Shown: one piece after another, positions 1-9,797 of the stretch
Position numbering within the stretch: the stretch's first letter is position 1
Layout of the letters: every line of letters starts with the position of its first letter
Assembly (NCBI RefSeq): GCF_012927455.1
Contig: NZ_JABBPE010000008.1
Location: 372,001 to 436,000, forward strand
Direction: 5' to 3'
Length of the DNA: 64,000 bases
Source: Polaromonas sp.
GTDB taxonomy: Bacteria > Pseudomonadota > Gammaproteobacteria > Burkholderiales > Burkholderiaceae_C
Position numbers and translations under genes: made by a program
The notes under the pieces: model-generated
What the model saw: only the letters and a program-made list of their open reading frames with translations
Told to the model about the DNA's origin: nothing
Databases searched by the model: none

Positions 1-199
1 AAAGCCGAAACGGCGAAGCACCGGTCGCCGTACTGTTCGTCGAGCATGACATGGACATCATGCAGCGCTACGCGACGCGGGTCGCGGCCTTCTACAGTGG
101 CCGGGTCATCGCCGACGGCCCGCCCCGTGACGTGCTGAACGATTCCGACGTGCAGCGCTACGTAACCGGCTCAGCCCACCACGCCAGCGGAGCCAGCGC

Positions 200-203
<4 letters not shown>
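1..203 (+). CDS. LivG-like branched-chain amino acid-type ABC transporter ATPase (3' end only)
   Basis: An open frame running in from the left edge encodes the last ~66 residues of an ABC ATPase. It shows the post-Walker-B segment VLFVEHDMDI (D-loop and H-loop histidine), then the typical LivG tail with a GRVIADGPP turn and a final helix containing VQRYV. It ends in TGA at 201-203, overlapping the ATG of the next ATPase (200-202), so the two are translationally coupled. LivG-type proteins power uptake of branched-chain amino acids or small carboxylates at the inner membrane. The permeases and binding protein must lie left of the window. The substrate cannot be told from this fragment. Confidence 0.85.
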
Positions 204-849
<646 letters not shown>

Positions 850-853
<4 letters not shown>

Positions 854-2526
854 ACGATTCGGTCGGCAACTGCGGCAGCAAGCCGTTTGTCTCGACGCCC
901 GGCGCGCCATGGGCAAGCGCGCTGCTGCGTGAGGAGCGCCATTTCGGCGACCGGCTGCTGCGCTGCTTTGCCGAGCGCCCGCGCCACCTGCCGCAGATGC
1001 TGCAAGAGGCCCACGCGCGCGACCCGCAAGCCGCTGCGCTGGCGGACGGGGCGCGGCGCTGGAACTGGGCCGCGCTGCGCGACGACAGCGGCCGGCTTGC
1101 GCACACGCTGGCGCAACTGGGCGTGGCGGCAGGCGACCGGGTGGCGCTGCTGCTGGGCAACCGCGCGGAATTCGTGATCGCCACCCATGCCGTGCTGCGC
1201 CTGGGCGCCGTGCTGGTGCCGATAAGCATTCGGGAAGCCGCGCCGGGCGTCGCTTTCGTCGTGAACCAGTGCCGCGCCACAGCGGTACTGGCCGACGCGG
1301 GACTGGCGACGCTGGTGCCGGAGCGCCTGGACGATGGTCAAGCCTTGCAGCGCATCTGCGTTGGCGAAGGCGCGGCGGCGCCTGACGGGTGGCTGTCGTG
1401 GCACGCCATGGTTGCGACCCAACAGGGCACCCCCTTTGAGGACGCCGCACCCGCAGAAGACGACGCCGCGGTGATCCTCTACACCTCGGGCACCACCGGC
1501 CGGCCCAAGGGCGCGGTGTTGACGCATTTAAACCTGCTGCATTCGGTGCTGCATTACCGTCACGCCCTGGGGCTGCGTCCAGATGATCGCGCGCTACTGG
1601 CGGTGCCGGCTTCGCATGTGACCGGGCTGGTCGCCATCGTACTGGCAATGGCCGGCGTCGGCGGCGCCGTGGTCGTGCTGCGCGAGTTCAAGGCGGCCAG
1701 CTGCCTCGCGATGATTGAGCGTGAAAAGGTCAGCTACACACTGATGGTGCCTGCGATGTATGCGCTTTGCCTGCTGGAGCCGACATGGGCGCGCACCGAT
1801 TTGAGCGGCTGGCGCCTAGCCGGTTTTGGCGGTGCGCCGATGCCGCCCGCCACGATTGACGCCCTGCGCCAGCACTGCACAGGCATCCGGCTGTTCAACG
1901 CCTATGGCGCCACCGAGACTACTTCGCCGGTCACGCTGACACCGCCCGGCGCCGCCCCGTTGGACGCCGTCGGTGTGGCGCTGCCCTGCGCCGACCTGCG
2001 GGTGGTGGACGATGACGGCCATGATCTGCCCGCTGGCCAAAGCGGCGAAATCTGGATCGCCGGCCCCATGGTAGTGCCACGCTACTGGGACAACCCGCAG
2101 GCTACGGCCGACGGCTTTGTGAACGGCTACTGGAAGTCCGGCGACATCGGCACGCTGGACGCGAATGGCTTTTTGCGTGTGCATGACCGCAAAAAAGACA
2201 TGATCAACCGCGGTGGCTACAAAGTGTTTTCGGTGGAAGTCGAGAACTGCCTGCTGTCGCATCCGGCGGTGCGCGAGGCGGCGACGGTGGGCGTGCCCTG
2301 CCCTGTGCTGGGGGAGCGCATCCATGCCTTTGTCCATGCACCCAACATCGCCAGCACGGCGCAACTGCAAGCCGAATTGGTGGCGCTATGCCGTCAGCAG
2401 CTGGCCGACTACAAAACGCCTGACGCCTGGACTTGGCTGGACGAGCCCTTGCCACGCAATCCCAACGGCAAACTACTCAAACGCACCTTGCGGGATCTGG
2501 CTGTGGCGTCGCAAAAAGGGGCTTGA
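850..2526 (+). CDS. AMP-dependent acyl-CoA synthetase/ligase
   Basis: A 558-residue ANL-superfamily adenylate-forming enzyme that converts a carboxylate, ATP and CoA into acyl-CoA, AMP and pyrophosphate. The phosphate-binding loop YTSGTTGRPKG is at 211-221. The A5 motif reads FNAYGATET, the hinge region has GYWKSGDIG followed by the DRKKDMINRGGYKV linker, and the C-terminal catalytic lysine is in NPNGKLLKRTLR. All core motifs are intact. The start overlaps the LivF-like gene stop (ATGA), so it is the last gene of a transport-activation operon. The substrate (fatty, aromatic or short-chain acid) is not readable from sequence alone. It converges on tldD; the 51-bp gap contains a small palindrome (AGGGAACTTCCCT, 2551-2563) that might end transcription. 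Confidence 0.87.
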
Positions 2527-2577
2527 GCGCGGGCGCTCGCGCATCTGATCAGGGAACTTCCCTTTGAAGGCTGGTTC

Positions 2578-4107
2578 TCAGGCGGTGCCGCCCACGGTGA
2601 GGCCATCAATCCGCAAAGTCGGCTGGCCCACGCCTACCGGTACGCTCTGGCCTTCCTTGCCACAGGTGCCGACGCCGCTGTCAAGCTGCATGTCGTTGCC
2701 TATCATGGTGACGCGGGTCAACGCATCGGGGCCGTTGCCCACAATCGTGGCGCCCTTGACGGGATAAAGTATCTTGCCGTTCTCAACCCAGAAGGCTTCG
2801 CTGGCAGAAAACACAAACTTGCCCGAGGTGATGTCAACCTGGCCGCCGGCAAAGTTGGTGGCGTACAGGCCTTTTTTGATGCTGGCCACAATTTCCTCGG
2901 GCGCCTTGTCGCCACCCAGCATATAGGTGTTGGTCATGCGCGGCATCGGCACATGGGCGTAGCTTTCGCGCCGTCCATTGCCGGTAGGTTTGACTTTCAT
3001 CAGGCGCGCATTGAGCGCGTCCTGAATGTAGCCTTTCAAAATGCCGTCCTCGATCAACACGTTGCGCTGGCTGGCATGGCCCTCGTCATCGACGTTCAGA
3101 GATCCGCGGCGATCGGCAATCGTACCGTCATCGAGCACCGTCACGCCTTTGGCGGCCACACGCTGGCCGATGCGCCCCGAAAATGCGCTGGAACCCTTGC
3201 GGTTGAAGTCGCCCTCCAGTCCGTGACCAATCGCTTCGTGCAGCAAAATGCCAGGCCAGCCAGGGCCAAGCACCACGGTCATTTCCCCGGCAGGCGCGGG
3301 GCGTGCGTCCAGATTGGTCAGCGCCGCCTTCACGGCGTCATCGACATACTGGCCGATTTGCGCATCGTCAAAATAGGCCAGGCCAAAACGACCGCCGCCG
3401 CCGCCGGACCCGACTTCGCGCCGGCCTTTTTGCTCGGCAATCACTGTCAGGCTCAAACGTACCAGCGGGCGCACATCAGCGGCCAGCGTGCCGTCGGCGC
3501 GCGCCACCATCACCACGTCGTACTCGCTGGCCAGTCCGGCCATTACCTGCACGATGCGCGGATCTTTGGCCTTGGCGAGTTTTTCGACTTTTTCGAGCAG
3601 TTTGACCTTGGCGGTGCTACCCAGGCTGGCAATCGGGTCCAGGTCGCGGTAAAGCGAGCGGCTGGCGGCAACCTTGCGGGCCGGCGTTTTGACGCGACCG
3701 ACCCGGTTGGCGGCCGAGATGCTGCGCACTGTGCGGGCCGCGTCAAGCAGCGAGGCTTCGGAAATATCGTCGGAATAGGCAAAAGCGGTTTTCTCGCCGC
3801 TAACGGCGCGCACGCCAACGCCCTGGTCTATGCTAAATGAGCCGGTCTTCACAATGCCCTCTTCCAGACTCCAGCCCTCGCTGCGGGTGTACTGAAAATA
3901 GAGATCGGCGTCGTCGACGCCGTAGGAGGTGATTTCGCCGAGGGCGCGGCTCAGGGCCGCATCGTTCAGACCGAAGGGCTCAAGCAGGAGCTTTTGCGCG
4001 ATGACCAGGCGCCCAGCGGTGGACTCGAGCGTGGGGCGGGACAGCGGCCGGACGCCCACACTGGTTTGACGAGCTGACGCGGCGGAAGATTTGAGTGAGT
4101 TCATCAA
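2578..4107 (-). CDS. tldD: Metalloprotease TldD
   Basis: A 509-residue TldD/PmbA-family zinc metalloprotease. With its partner TldE/PmbA, which is not in this window, TldD degrades unfolded peptides and processes modified peptides and antitoxins. The family metal motif HExxxH is seen as HEAIGH at 290-295 in the context GILLHEAIGHGLEGD, and the downstream family sequence LNVDDEGH is also present. The protein is ~28 residues longer than E. coli TldD (481). The extra N-terminal residues are low-complexity, so an internal start is possible; the second Met codon is immediately adjacent. It lies downstream of the broken yegP-like gene and rodA on the same strand. Confidence 0.93.
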   Translation of the reverse strand: MMNSLKSSAASARQTSVGVRPLSRPTLESTAGRLVIAQKLLLEPFGLNDAALSRALGEITSYGVDDADLYFQYTRSEGWSLEEGIVKTGSFSIDQGVGVRAVSGEKTAFAYSDDISEASLLDAARTVRSISAANRVGRVKTPARKVAASRSLYRDLDPIASLGSTAKVKLLEKVEKLAKAKDPRIVQVMAGLASEYDVVMVARADGTLAADVRPLVRLSLTVIAEQKGRREVGSGGGGGRFGLAYFDDAQIGQYVDDAVKAALTNLDARPAPAGEMTVVLGPGWPGILLHEAIGHGLEGDFNRKGSSAFSGRIGQRVAAKGVTVLDDGTIADRRGSLNVDDEGHASQRNVLIEDGILKGYIQDALNARLMKVKPTGNGRRESYAHVPMPRMTNTYMLGGDKAPEEIVASIKKGLYATNFAGGQVDITSGKFVFSASEAFWVENGKILYPVKGATIVGNGPDALTRVTMIGNDMQLDSGVGTCGKEGQSVPVGVGQPTLRIDGLTVGGTA

Positions 4108-4200
4108 ATCATTGTAGGCAGTCTGAAAGGGGCCTGTGTCTGTACGGTCAAGGCCAGCCAGGCACGTGGACCGTGCCCGCAGAGCCGATGGACTAAGCGC

Positions 4201-4535
4201 TCAGCCCGTCAGGTCGCTGACAGCCGCGCTCGGTCCATTGGCTTTGCACGACTCAATGCCGGCGTCGCGGAATTTTTCACTCGAATACATCTGGCTTTGG
4301 CCGAACACCTGACAGTTGCCCGCCTTGAGGGAAAAATACGGCGAGCCGTCTTTGCCTACAACGGGCGCATAACGGCCATCTCCGCCGCATTTTTCTTGAT
4401 CGATTCCATGCCGCTGACCGCACTGGCGCTGGACTCATACATTTCAATGGACAAAATGATCTGCCCATTGCCTGTCAACAGGTTGAAAAAATACTTGTCA
4501 TTCTTGGATTTCTTGAGCTCAAATTTACCGGTCAT
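4201..4535 (-). pseudogene. YegP-like DUF1508 tandem-repeat protein, frameshifted
   Basis: ATG at 4535 is preceded by a good AAGGAG ribosome-binding site and opens a frame encoding MTGKFELKKSKND..., the first DUF1508 repeat. It stops at TAG 4356-4358 after only 59 codons. The second DUF1508 repeat (DGRYAPVVGKDGSPYFSL... to AVSDLTG, stop TGA 4201-4203) follows in another frame. The fused length is 335 nt, so a single missing base near 4380-4388, in the linker between the repeats, accounts for the break. Restoring one base gives ~111 residues, matching the ~110-residue YegP family. YegP proteins are small, of unknown function, and made of two such repeats. This is either a recent pseudogene or a base-call error. 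Both halves are otherwise well preserved. Confidence 0.75.
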
Positions 4536-4741
4536 GACAAGACTCCTTGAAGTGGTATGTCCAATGGATCAAGTGGCCCATCCGCGCTGCTTTGTTACCC
4601 GAGCGCTGCCGTAACTCAAGAAATATGAGTACTTTGGTGAATGCAGCCATGGAGGTTGTCCGCGCCCACTGCGGCAAATTTACGGCGACGTGCCGCGCAC
4701 CCGGCAAGCCCAGCAAGCCCAGCAAGCCCCGGGCCGGACCC

Positions 4742-5896
4742 TCATGTCTGCACCAGGCGCTTGGCCTTGCCAATCGACATCAACAGGCCAATGGCCAGCC
4801 CCAACGTCACCATCGACGTTCCGCCGTAACTGATGAAAGGCAGCGGCACGCCGACCACGGGCAAGATGCCGCTCACCATGCCCATGTTGACAAAGGCGTA
4901 AGTGAAAAAAATCATGGTCAGCGCACCGGCCAGCAGCCGGGCAAACAGCGTGGAGGCCTCCAGCGCAATGGCCAGCCCGCGCAAGATCAAAAACATGAAA
5001 CCGGCAATCAGCAGCAGATTGCCGATCAGGCCGAACTCCTCGGAGTAAGCCGCAAAAATAAAGTCGGTCGTGCGCTCGGGAATGAACTCCAGGTGCGTCT
5101 GCGTGCCGGCCATGAAGCCCTTGCCGAACATGCCGCCGGAGCCGATCGCGATCATCCCCTGAATCGTATGAAAACCCTTGCCCAGCGGGTCGCGCGACGG
5201 GTCCAGCAGGGTGCAGATACGCTGCTGCTGGTAGTCATGCAGGACCGGCCAGCGCATGCCGTCGGCGCACAGTTGCGGCTCAAACCACACCACCAGAAAA
5301 ACACCGATCAGCCCCAGCAGAACCGGCGGAACAATCAGCTTCCAGCTCAGACCGGCAAAAAAAATCACCGCCAGGCCAGCAGCCAGCACCAGCAAAGCGG
5401 TGCCCAGATCGGGTTGCTTCATGATCAGCCCGATCGGCACGGCCAGTAGCAGCGCTGCAGCCAGAAAGTCCAGTGGACGCAACTGGCCCTCGCGCTTTTG
5501 AAACCACCAGGCGAGCATCAGCGGCATGGCGATTTTCAGGATTTCACTGGGTTGAATCACCACGCCGATGTTGAGCCAGCGCCGCGCGCCTTTCTTGGTC
5601 ACACCGAAAACGGCAACCGCCACCAGCAACGTCACGCCGACGACATACAGCGGAACGGCGAAGGCCATCAGGCGCTGCGGCGGAATCTGCGCCACCACAA
5701 ACATGATGGCCCCGGCAATCAGCATGTTGCGGCCATGGTCGACAAAGCGCGTGCCGTTGTCGTAGCCCGCCGAGTACATGGTCAGCAAGCCGGCGCAGAC
5801 CAGCAAAAAAACCGCAAAGGCCAGCAGGCCGTCAAAGCCCTGCACCAAGGGCAAGGTTCGCTGAAAAAGGGAAGGTTTGTTGAAAACGGCGGCCAT
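4742..5896 (-). CDS. rodA: Rod-shape SEDS peptidoglycan glycosyltransferase RodA
   Basis: A 384-residue SEDS-family polytopic inner-membrane protein with ~10 predicted membrane helices. RodA polymerises lipid II during cell elongation with PBP2 (MrdA). Family marks are RRWLNIGVVIQPSE, IMKQPDLGTALL, ERTTDFIFAAYSEEFG and the C-terminal PLPFISYGGTS. The length is typical. In many proteobacteria rodA directly follows mrdA and mreBCD. Here nothing wall-related lies upstream: the 209-bp upstream gap holds a dispersed repeat (5961-6020) and then an oppositely oriented esterase gene. Expression must therefore come from a promoter inside that gap. Downstream is a short 9-bp triplication (CAGCAAGCC units, about 4702-4730) of no evident function. 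Confidence 0.95.
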   Translation of the reverse strand: MAAVFNKPSLFQRTLPLVQGFDGLLAFAVFLLVCAGLLTMYSAGYDNGTRFVDHGRNMLIAGAIMFVVAQIPPQRLMAFAVPLYVVGVTLLVAVAVFGVTKKGARRWLNIGVVIQPSEILKIAMPLMLAWWFQKREGQLRPLDFLAAALLLAVPIGLIMKQPDLGTALLVLAAGLAVIFFAGLSWKLIVPPVLLGLIGVFLVVWFEPQLCADGMRWPVLHDYQQQRICTLLDPSRDPLGKGFHTIQGMIAIGSGGMFGKGFMAGTQTHLEFIPERTTDFIFAAYSEEFGLIGNLLLIAGFMFLILRGLAIALEASTLFARLLAGALTMIFFTYAFVNMGMVSGILPVVGVPLPFISYGGTSMVTLGLAIGLLMSIGKAKRLVQT

Positions 5897-5960
5897 ACAC
5901 TGATTATCGGCCAGCGCCGCCCCTGCCCACCGCTCTGCTGCGCCCGAAGGGGAATCTTTT

Positions 5961-6020
5961 TGCTATTAATTAAATAGCTGCTTGCGCCCGTACTTATTGG
6001 GCTAGAGGCCTATTTTATGC
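5961..6020 (+). repeat. Dispersed ~60-bp element, family 1 (intergenic copy, rodA/yqiA)
   Basis: AT-rich left end TGCTATTAATTAAATA, core GCTTGCGCCCG, spacer, then GGGCTAGAGGCC and a T-rich right end. The same core recurs at 11503-11566 (minus), 31236-31298 (minus), 35913-35963, 41690-41748 and 53841-53897, with degenerate versions at 19333-19385 and 45386-45440. The inner arms are weakly complementary. The element lies in the divergent promoter region of rodA and the esterase gene. Confidence 0.8.
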
Positions 6021-6105
6021 TTAAAAGGCAAAAACACCGGCGTTGCCGCAATCCAGACGCTGGGGGCTATTTTCTAAGGCGACGCGGCGCGTTTACCATG
6101 GCACT

Positions 6106-6726
6106 ATGCGCACCACCCACTTGCTCTACCTGCACGGATTTCGTTCCTCGCCCTACTCCGTCAAGGCGCAAAAAATGGCAGCCATCGTGCGCCAGCGTTT
6201 CCCCGCAGTGCGCTGGTGGTGCCCGCAGCTGCCGCCGTCGCCACGCGCGGCGCTGCAAGGGGTGATGGACGGCATCGCCGGCTGGCCGCAAGACGCCGGA
6301 TTTGAGAGTCTGGCCGTGATCGGCTCGTCGCTGGGCGGCTTTTACGCCACGGCACTGACCGAGCGCCTGGGCTGCAAGGCGGTGTTGCTGAACCCGGCTG
6401 TTGATCCGGCGCGCGACCTGGCCAACTACATCGGCGAGCAAACCGCCTGGCACCAGCCCGACGAGCACTTTTTCTTTGAACCGGGTTTTGTCGACGAGTT
6501 GCGCGCGCTGCAGGCCGGGCCTTTGAAAGCGCCGCAGCACTACTTCGCCATCATCGCCAAGGGCGACGAAGTGCTGGACTGGCGCGAGATGACGGCGCGC
6601 TACGCTAGCGCCCAGCTGCGCCTGCTGGAGGGTGGCGACCACGCCCTGAGCGATTTCGACCTGCATGTGCCGGCCATTCTCGATTTTCTGGATTTGGAAC
6701 CGGCTGCCGGAAGCCCCCCCGGATAG
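6106..6726 (+). CDS. YqiA-type alpha/beta-hydrolase (esterase)
   Basis: A 206-residue small alpha/beta-hydrolase of the YqiA/UPF0227 family, cytoplasmic esterases acting on short acyl esters. The N-terminus has the family oxyanion motif LYLHGFRSSPYS. The nucleophile elbow is GSSLGG (IGSSLGGFYAT), the acid is probably in AKGDEVLDW and the catalytic His is in GGDHALSDF. The frame is open further upstream (to 6043), but that region runs against the repeat at 5961-6020 and gives a non-conserved N-terminus. ATG 6106 gives the usual family start. It is followed after 64 bp by the RNB ribonuclease gene on the same strand. Confidence 0.85.
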   Translation: MRTTHLLYLHGFRSSPYSVKAQKMAAIVRQRFPAVRWWCPQLPPSPRAALQGVMDGIAGWPQDAGFESLAVIGSSLGGFYATALTERLGCKAVLLNPAVDPARDLANYIGEQTAWHQPDEHFFFEPGFVDELRALQAGPLKAPQHYFAIIAKGDEVLDWREMTARYASAQLRLLEGGDHALSDFDLHVPAILDFLDLEPAAGSPPG

Positions 6727-6790
6727 CCGCCGCTGCGACTGCCTGATTACACTAGCCGCAAGTCATCCAAGTCACTAAAGGAATTCCGTT

Positions 6791-8869
6791 TTGTTTGTAT
6801 TGTTTGAAGAAACCGGCAAATTTCTGGCCGGCCGGATTTTGTCGGAGGCCGACGCGTCGCTGCAGGTGGAGCTCGACTCGGGCAAGCGAGTCAAGGTTAA
6901 GGCCGCCAATGCGCTGCTCAAGTTTGAAAAGCCCGCTCCGGCCGAATTCATGGCGGCCGGACAAAAATTGAGCGAAGAAATCGAACTGGAACTGGCTTGG
7001 GAATTTGCCAGCGACGAGGAATTCAGCTTTGCCGACCTGGCCCGGGACTATTTCAGCTCGGATGCCGCCAAACCCGCCACGCTGGAGCAGCAGGCCGCGG
7101 CGCTGTTGCGCCTGTACGATGCACCGCATTATTTCCGGCGCGCTGGCAAGGGCCGCTTCAAGAAGGCTCCGGCCGAGATTTTGCAGCTGGCGCTGAACGC
7201 TATTGAAAAGAAAAAGCAGCTTGCCGCGCAAATCAGCGCCTGGGCCGGGGAACTTGGCGAGGGCCAATGCCCGGCATCGGTGCGCGAGCAACTTTACAAA
7301 ATTCTATTCAAACCCGACAAAAACAGCGCTGAATACAAGGCCGTGGTTGAAGCCTCGCGCGCCACGCGCCTGGCGCCGCTCGATCTGCTGCAGCAGGCTG
7401 GAGCGATTGCCTCGCCCTACCAGTTTCACTGGAAGCGCTTTCTGTTTGAGAACTTCCCCAAAGGCACGGCTTTCCCGGCCCTGCAGGCGCCGCAGGTCAA
7501 GGACGAATTGCCGCTGGCCGATGTCAGGGCGTTCTCCATCGACGACTCCGCCACTACCGAGATTGACGATGCGCTGTCGGTGCAAGGACTAGGCAGCGGC
7601 AGCGTAACGCTGGGCATCCACATTGCCGCGCCTGGCCTGGCCGTGTTGCCCGGCAGCCCGCTTGATGCGCTGGGCCGCACGCGCCTGTCCACGGTGTACA
7701 TGCCGGGTTACAAGCTGACGATGCTGCCCGATGAAATCGTGCAAAGCTACACCTTGCGCGAAGGCCATAACTGCCCGGCCCTGTCGCTCTACCTTACGCT
7801 TGATGAAGCCACGCTGGAGATTACCGGCAGCGTCACTCGGCTGGAACAGGTGCCCATCGCCAGCAACCTGCGCCACGACGTGCTGGACAGCACCTTCACC
7901 GAAGCATTTTTTGAAGCCGCGCAGACCACCGCGCCAACTGACGTTCCGTGGGGCGTGGAGCTGACATTTCTGCACCGCCTGGCCAGACACCTCAAGGGCC
8001 AGCGCGAAGTGGCGCGCGGCAAACCCGAAAACTTTAACCGGCCCGACTACAACTTCAAGCTCGCCAACCCGTCGGGCGGAGAGCCACAGGGCGATGAAGC
8101 GGTCAGCATCAGCACGCGCCAGCGCGGAGCGCCGCTCGATTTGATCGTGGCCGAGGCCATGATTTTGGCTAACAGCACCTGGGGCCAGTGGCTGGCCGAG
8201 CATGGCGTGCCCGGCATTTACCGCAGCCAGGCCAGTCTGGCGCCCGGTGTGAAGGTGCGCATGGGCACCAAGGCGCTGCCGCATGCGGGCCTGGGCGTCA
8301 AAAGCTACGCCTGGAGCACCTCGCCGCTGCGCCGCTACACCGACCTGGTCAACCAGTGGCAAATCATCGCTTGCGTGCGCAATGGCCGCACCGCCGCGCT
8401 GGCCGCGCCCTTCAAGCCCAAGGACGCAGAGCTGTTTTCCATCATTTCGTGTTTTGATGCCGCCTACGGCGCTTACAACGGCTTTCAGGCCGGCATAGAG
8501 CGCTACTGGACGCTTAAATACCTGCAGCAAAACGGCATCAGCGAACTGACGGCCACGGCCTTCAAGGACAACCTGGTGCGCGCCGATGACTTGCCGCTGG
8601 TGCTGCCGGCGCTGGGCGCCCAGGGCTTGCCGCGCGGCGCCAGCGTTCGCGTCAAGCTCGGCGCGATTGACGAGATCACGCTCGATATTTCCGGCACCGT
8701 GGTGGAGCGGCTCGATAGCGTGCCTGATGCTGCGGCGGCCGCGCCAATTGACACGCAAGACAGCGAGGACGACGGCGAGTCCGACATCGCCGCAGGCCCG
8801 ATCTCGATTGCGGTGGATATCAACGAGCCCGCGGCGGACGCGGCCGGCGCGCTGGCAACAGCACCCTGA
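6791..8869 (+). CDS. RNB-domain exoribonuclease (RNase II/R family)
   Basis: A 692-residue 3'-5' exoribonuclease. The RNB catalytic motif SIDDSATTEIDDAL lies at about 247-260 and carries the aspartates that bind the two metals. Further family sequence is AEAMILANSTWGQWL and the YAWSTSPLRRYTDLVNQWQ segment. The start is TTG at 6791, with an AAGGA ribosome-binding site ~8 nt upstream; the product MFVLFEETGKFLAG begins as family members do, so no ATG is needed. The C-terminus ends in an acidic stretch (DTQDSEDDGESD). The gene order RNB-TonB-aroE-mtgA is typical of this bacterial family. A GC-rich hairpin (8882-8896) follows the stop but lacks a T-run. Confidence 0.9.
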   Translation: MFVLFEETGKFLAGRILSEADASLQVELDSGKRVKVKAANALLKFEKPAPAEFMAAGQKLSEEIELELAWEFASDEEFSFADLARDYFSSDAAKPATLEQQAAALLRLYDAPHYFRRAGKGRFKKAPAEILQLALNAIEKKKQLAAQISAWAGELGEGQCPASVREQLYKILFKPDKNSAEYKAVVEASRATRLAPLDLLQQAGAIASPYQFHWKRFLFENFPKGTAFPALQAPQVKDELPLADVRAFSIDDSATTEIDDALSVQGLGSGSVTLGIHIAAPGLAVLPGSPLDALGRTRLSTVYMPGYKLTMLPDEIVQSYTLREGHNCPALSLYLTLDEATLEITGSVTRLEQVPIASNLRHDVLDSTFTEAFFEAAQTTAPTDVPWGVELTFLHRLARHLKGQREVARGKPENFNRPDYNFKLANPSGGEPQGDEAVSISTRQRGAPLDLIVAEAMILANSTWGQWLAEHGVPGIYRSQASLAPGVKVRMGTKALPHAGLGVKSYAWSTSPLRRYTDLVNQWQIIACVRNGRTAALAAPFKPKDAELFSIISCFDAAYGAYNGFQAGIERYWTLKYLQQNGISELTATAFKDNLVRADDLPLVLPALGAQGLPRGASVRVKLGAIDEITLDISGTVVERLDSVPDAAAAAPIDTQDSEDDGESDIAAGPISIAVDINEPAADAAGALATAP

Positions 8870-8939
8870 AGGTACTGGCAAGCCGGCACCCGCCGGCAAA
8901 AGTCAGTTCACGCCGCTAAAGACCCGATAATCCTCTCCT

Positions 8940-9788
8940 GTGAAATCATTCAGCACACTGCAAATTGCCCTGGGCGCCTCGATTGCTGTCCACGTGGTGC
9001 TGCTGACGGTGCGTTTTATCGACCCGGAACGCTTTAACCGCGTGTTTCAGGACACGCCGCTGGAAGTGATTCTGGTCAATGCCAAGTCCAATGAAAAGCC
9101 GGACTTTGCCAAGGCGATTGCGCAGGCATCGTTGGCCGGTGGCGGCGAGCTTGAAAAAGGCCGCGCCACCTCGCCGCTGCCACCCTCGGCCCTGATGGAG
9201 CTGGGCGACGCCGCCGAAGATGCTCAGCGCAAGGTCGATTCGATGCAAGAGCAGCAAACCCAGTTACTGGCGCAAATCAAGAAGCAGCTGGCCTCGATGC
9301 CGCCGCCCGACCCGAACGTGCCTAGCAACGACCCGGTGCGGGCCGAGCGCGAGCAAAAGCGCAAGCAACTCATCAAGATACTGGCCGAGATCGAGAAACG
9401 CATTAATGAAGAAAATGCGCGGCCCAAAAAGCGCTACATCAGTCCGGCCACGCGCGAGGAAGTCTATGCGCTGTACTACGACGAACTGCGCCGCAAGATT
9501 GAGGACAAGGGCACCGTCAACTTTCCCGAACAAGCCGGCAAAAAACTTTATGGCGAACTTAGCATGGTGGTGACCGTCAATTTTGATGGGCGGGTGCTGG
9601 ACACCGAAGTCATTCAGACCTCGGGCAACCTGACGCTGGACCGGCGCGCGCAGAACATCGTCCGGGGCACTGGCCCGTTCGGCAAATTCGACCAGGTGAT
9701 GCGCCGTCAGGCCGATCAGATCGTGGTGGTGTCGCGCTTCAAGTTCACGCGCGATGAAACCCTTGAAACCAAGCTGACCAACCGCTGA
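8940..9788 (+). CDS. TonB-like energy transducer / TonB C-terminal domain protein
   Basis: A 282-residue protein with one N-terminal membrane anchor (about 7-27, LGASIAVHVVLLTV), a charged coiled-coil and proline-bearing periplasmic stretch (about 70-165) and a C-terminal TonB-like domain (about 185-280). Such proteins connect the inner membrane to the outer membrane and may pass proton-motive energy to transporters. The start is GTG at 8940. No exbB/exbD or receptor gene is adjacent. It is placed between the RNB gene and aroE, so a specific receptor partner cannot be named. It is followed by aroE after 9 bp. Confidence 0.75.
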   Translation: MKSFSTLQIALGASIAVHVVLLTVRFIDPERFNRVFQDTPLEVILVNAKSNEKPDFAKAIAQASLAGGGELEKGRATSPLPPSALMELGDAAEDAQRKVDSMQEQQTQLLAQIKKQLASMPPPDPNVPSNDPVRAEREQKRKQLIKILAEIEKRINEENARPKKRYISPATREEVYALYYDELRRKIEDKGTVNFPEQAGKKLYGELSMVVTVNFDGRVLDTEVIQTSGNLTLDRRAQNIVRGTGPFGKFDQVMRRQADQIVVVSRFKFTRDETLETKLTNR

Positions 9789-9797
9789 GGTTCTGGC

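Noticed and set aside
2551..2563. Terminator between the acyl-CoA synthetase gene and tldD
   Set aside because: The palindrome is only 6 bp per arm and lacks a T-run.
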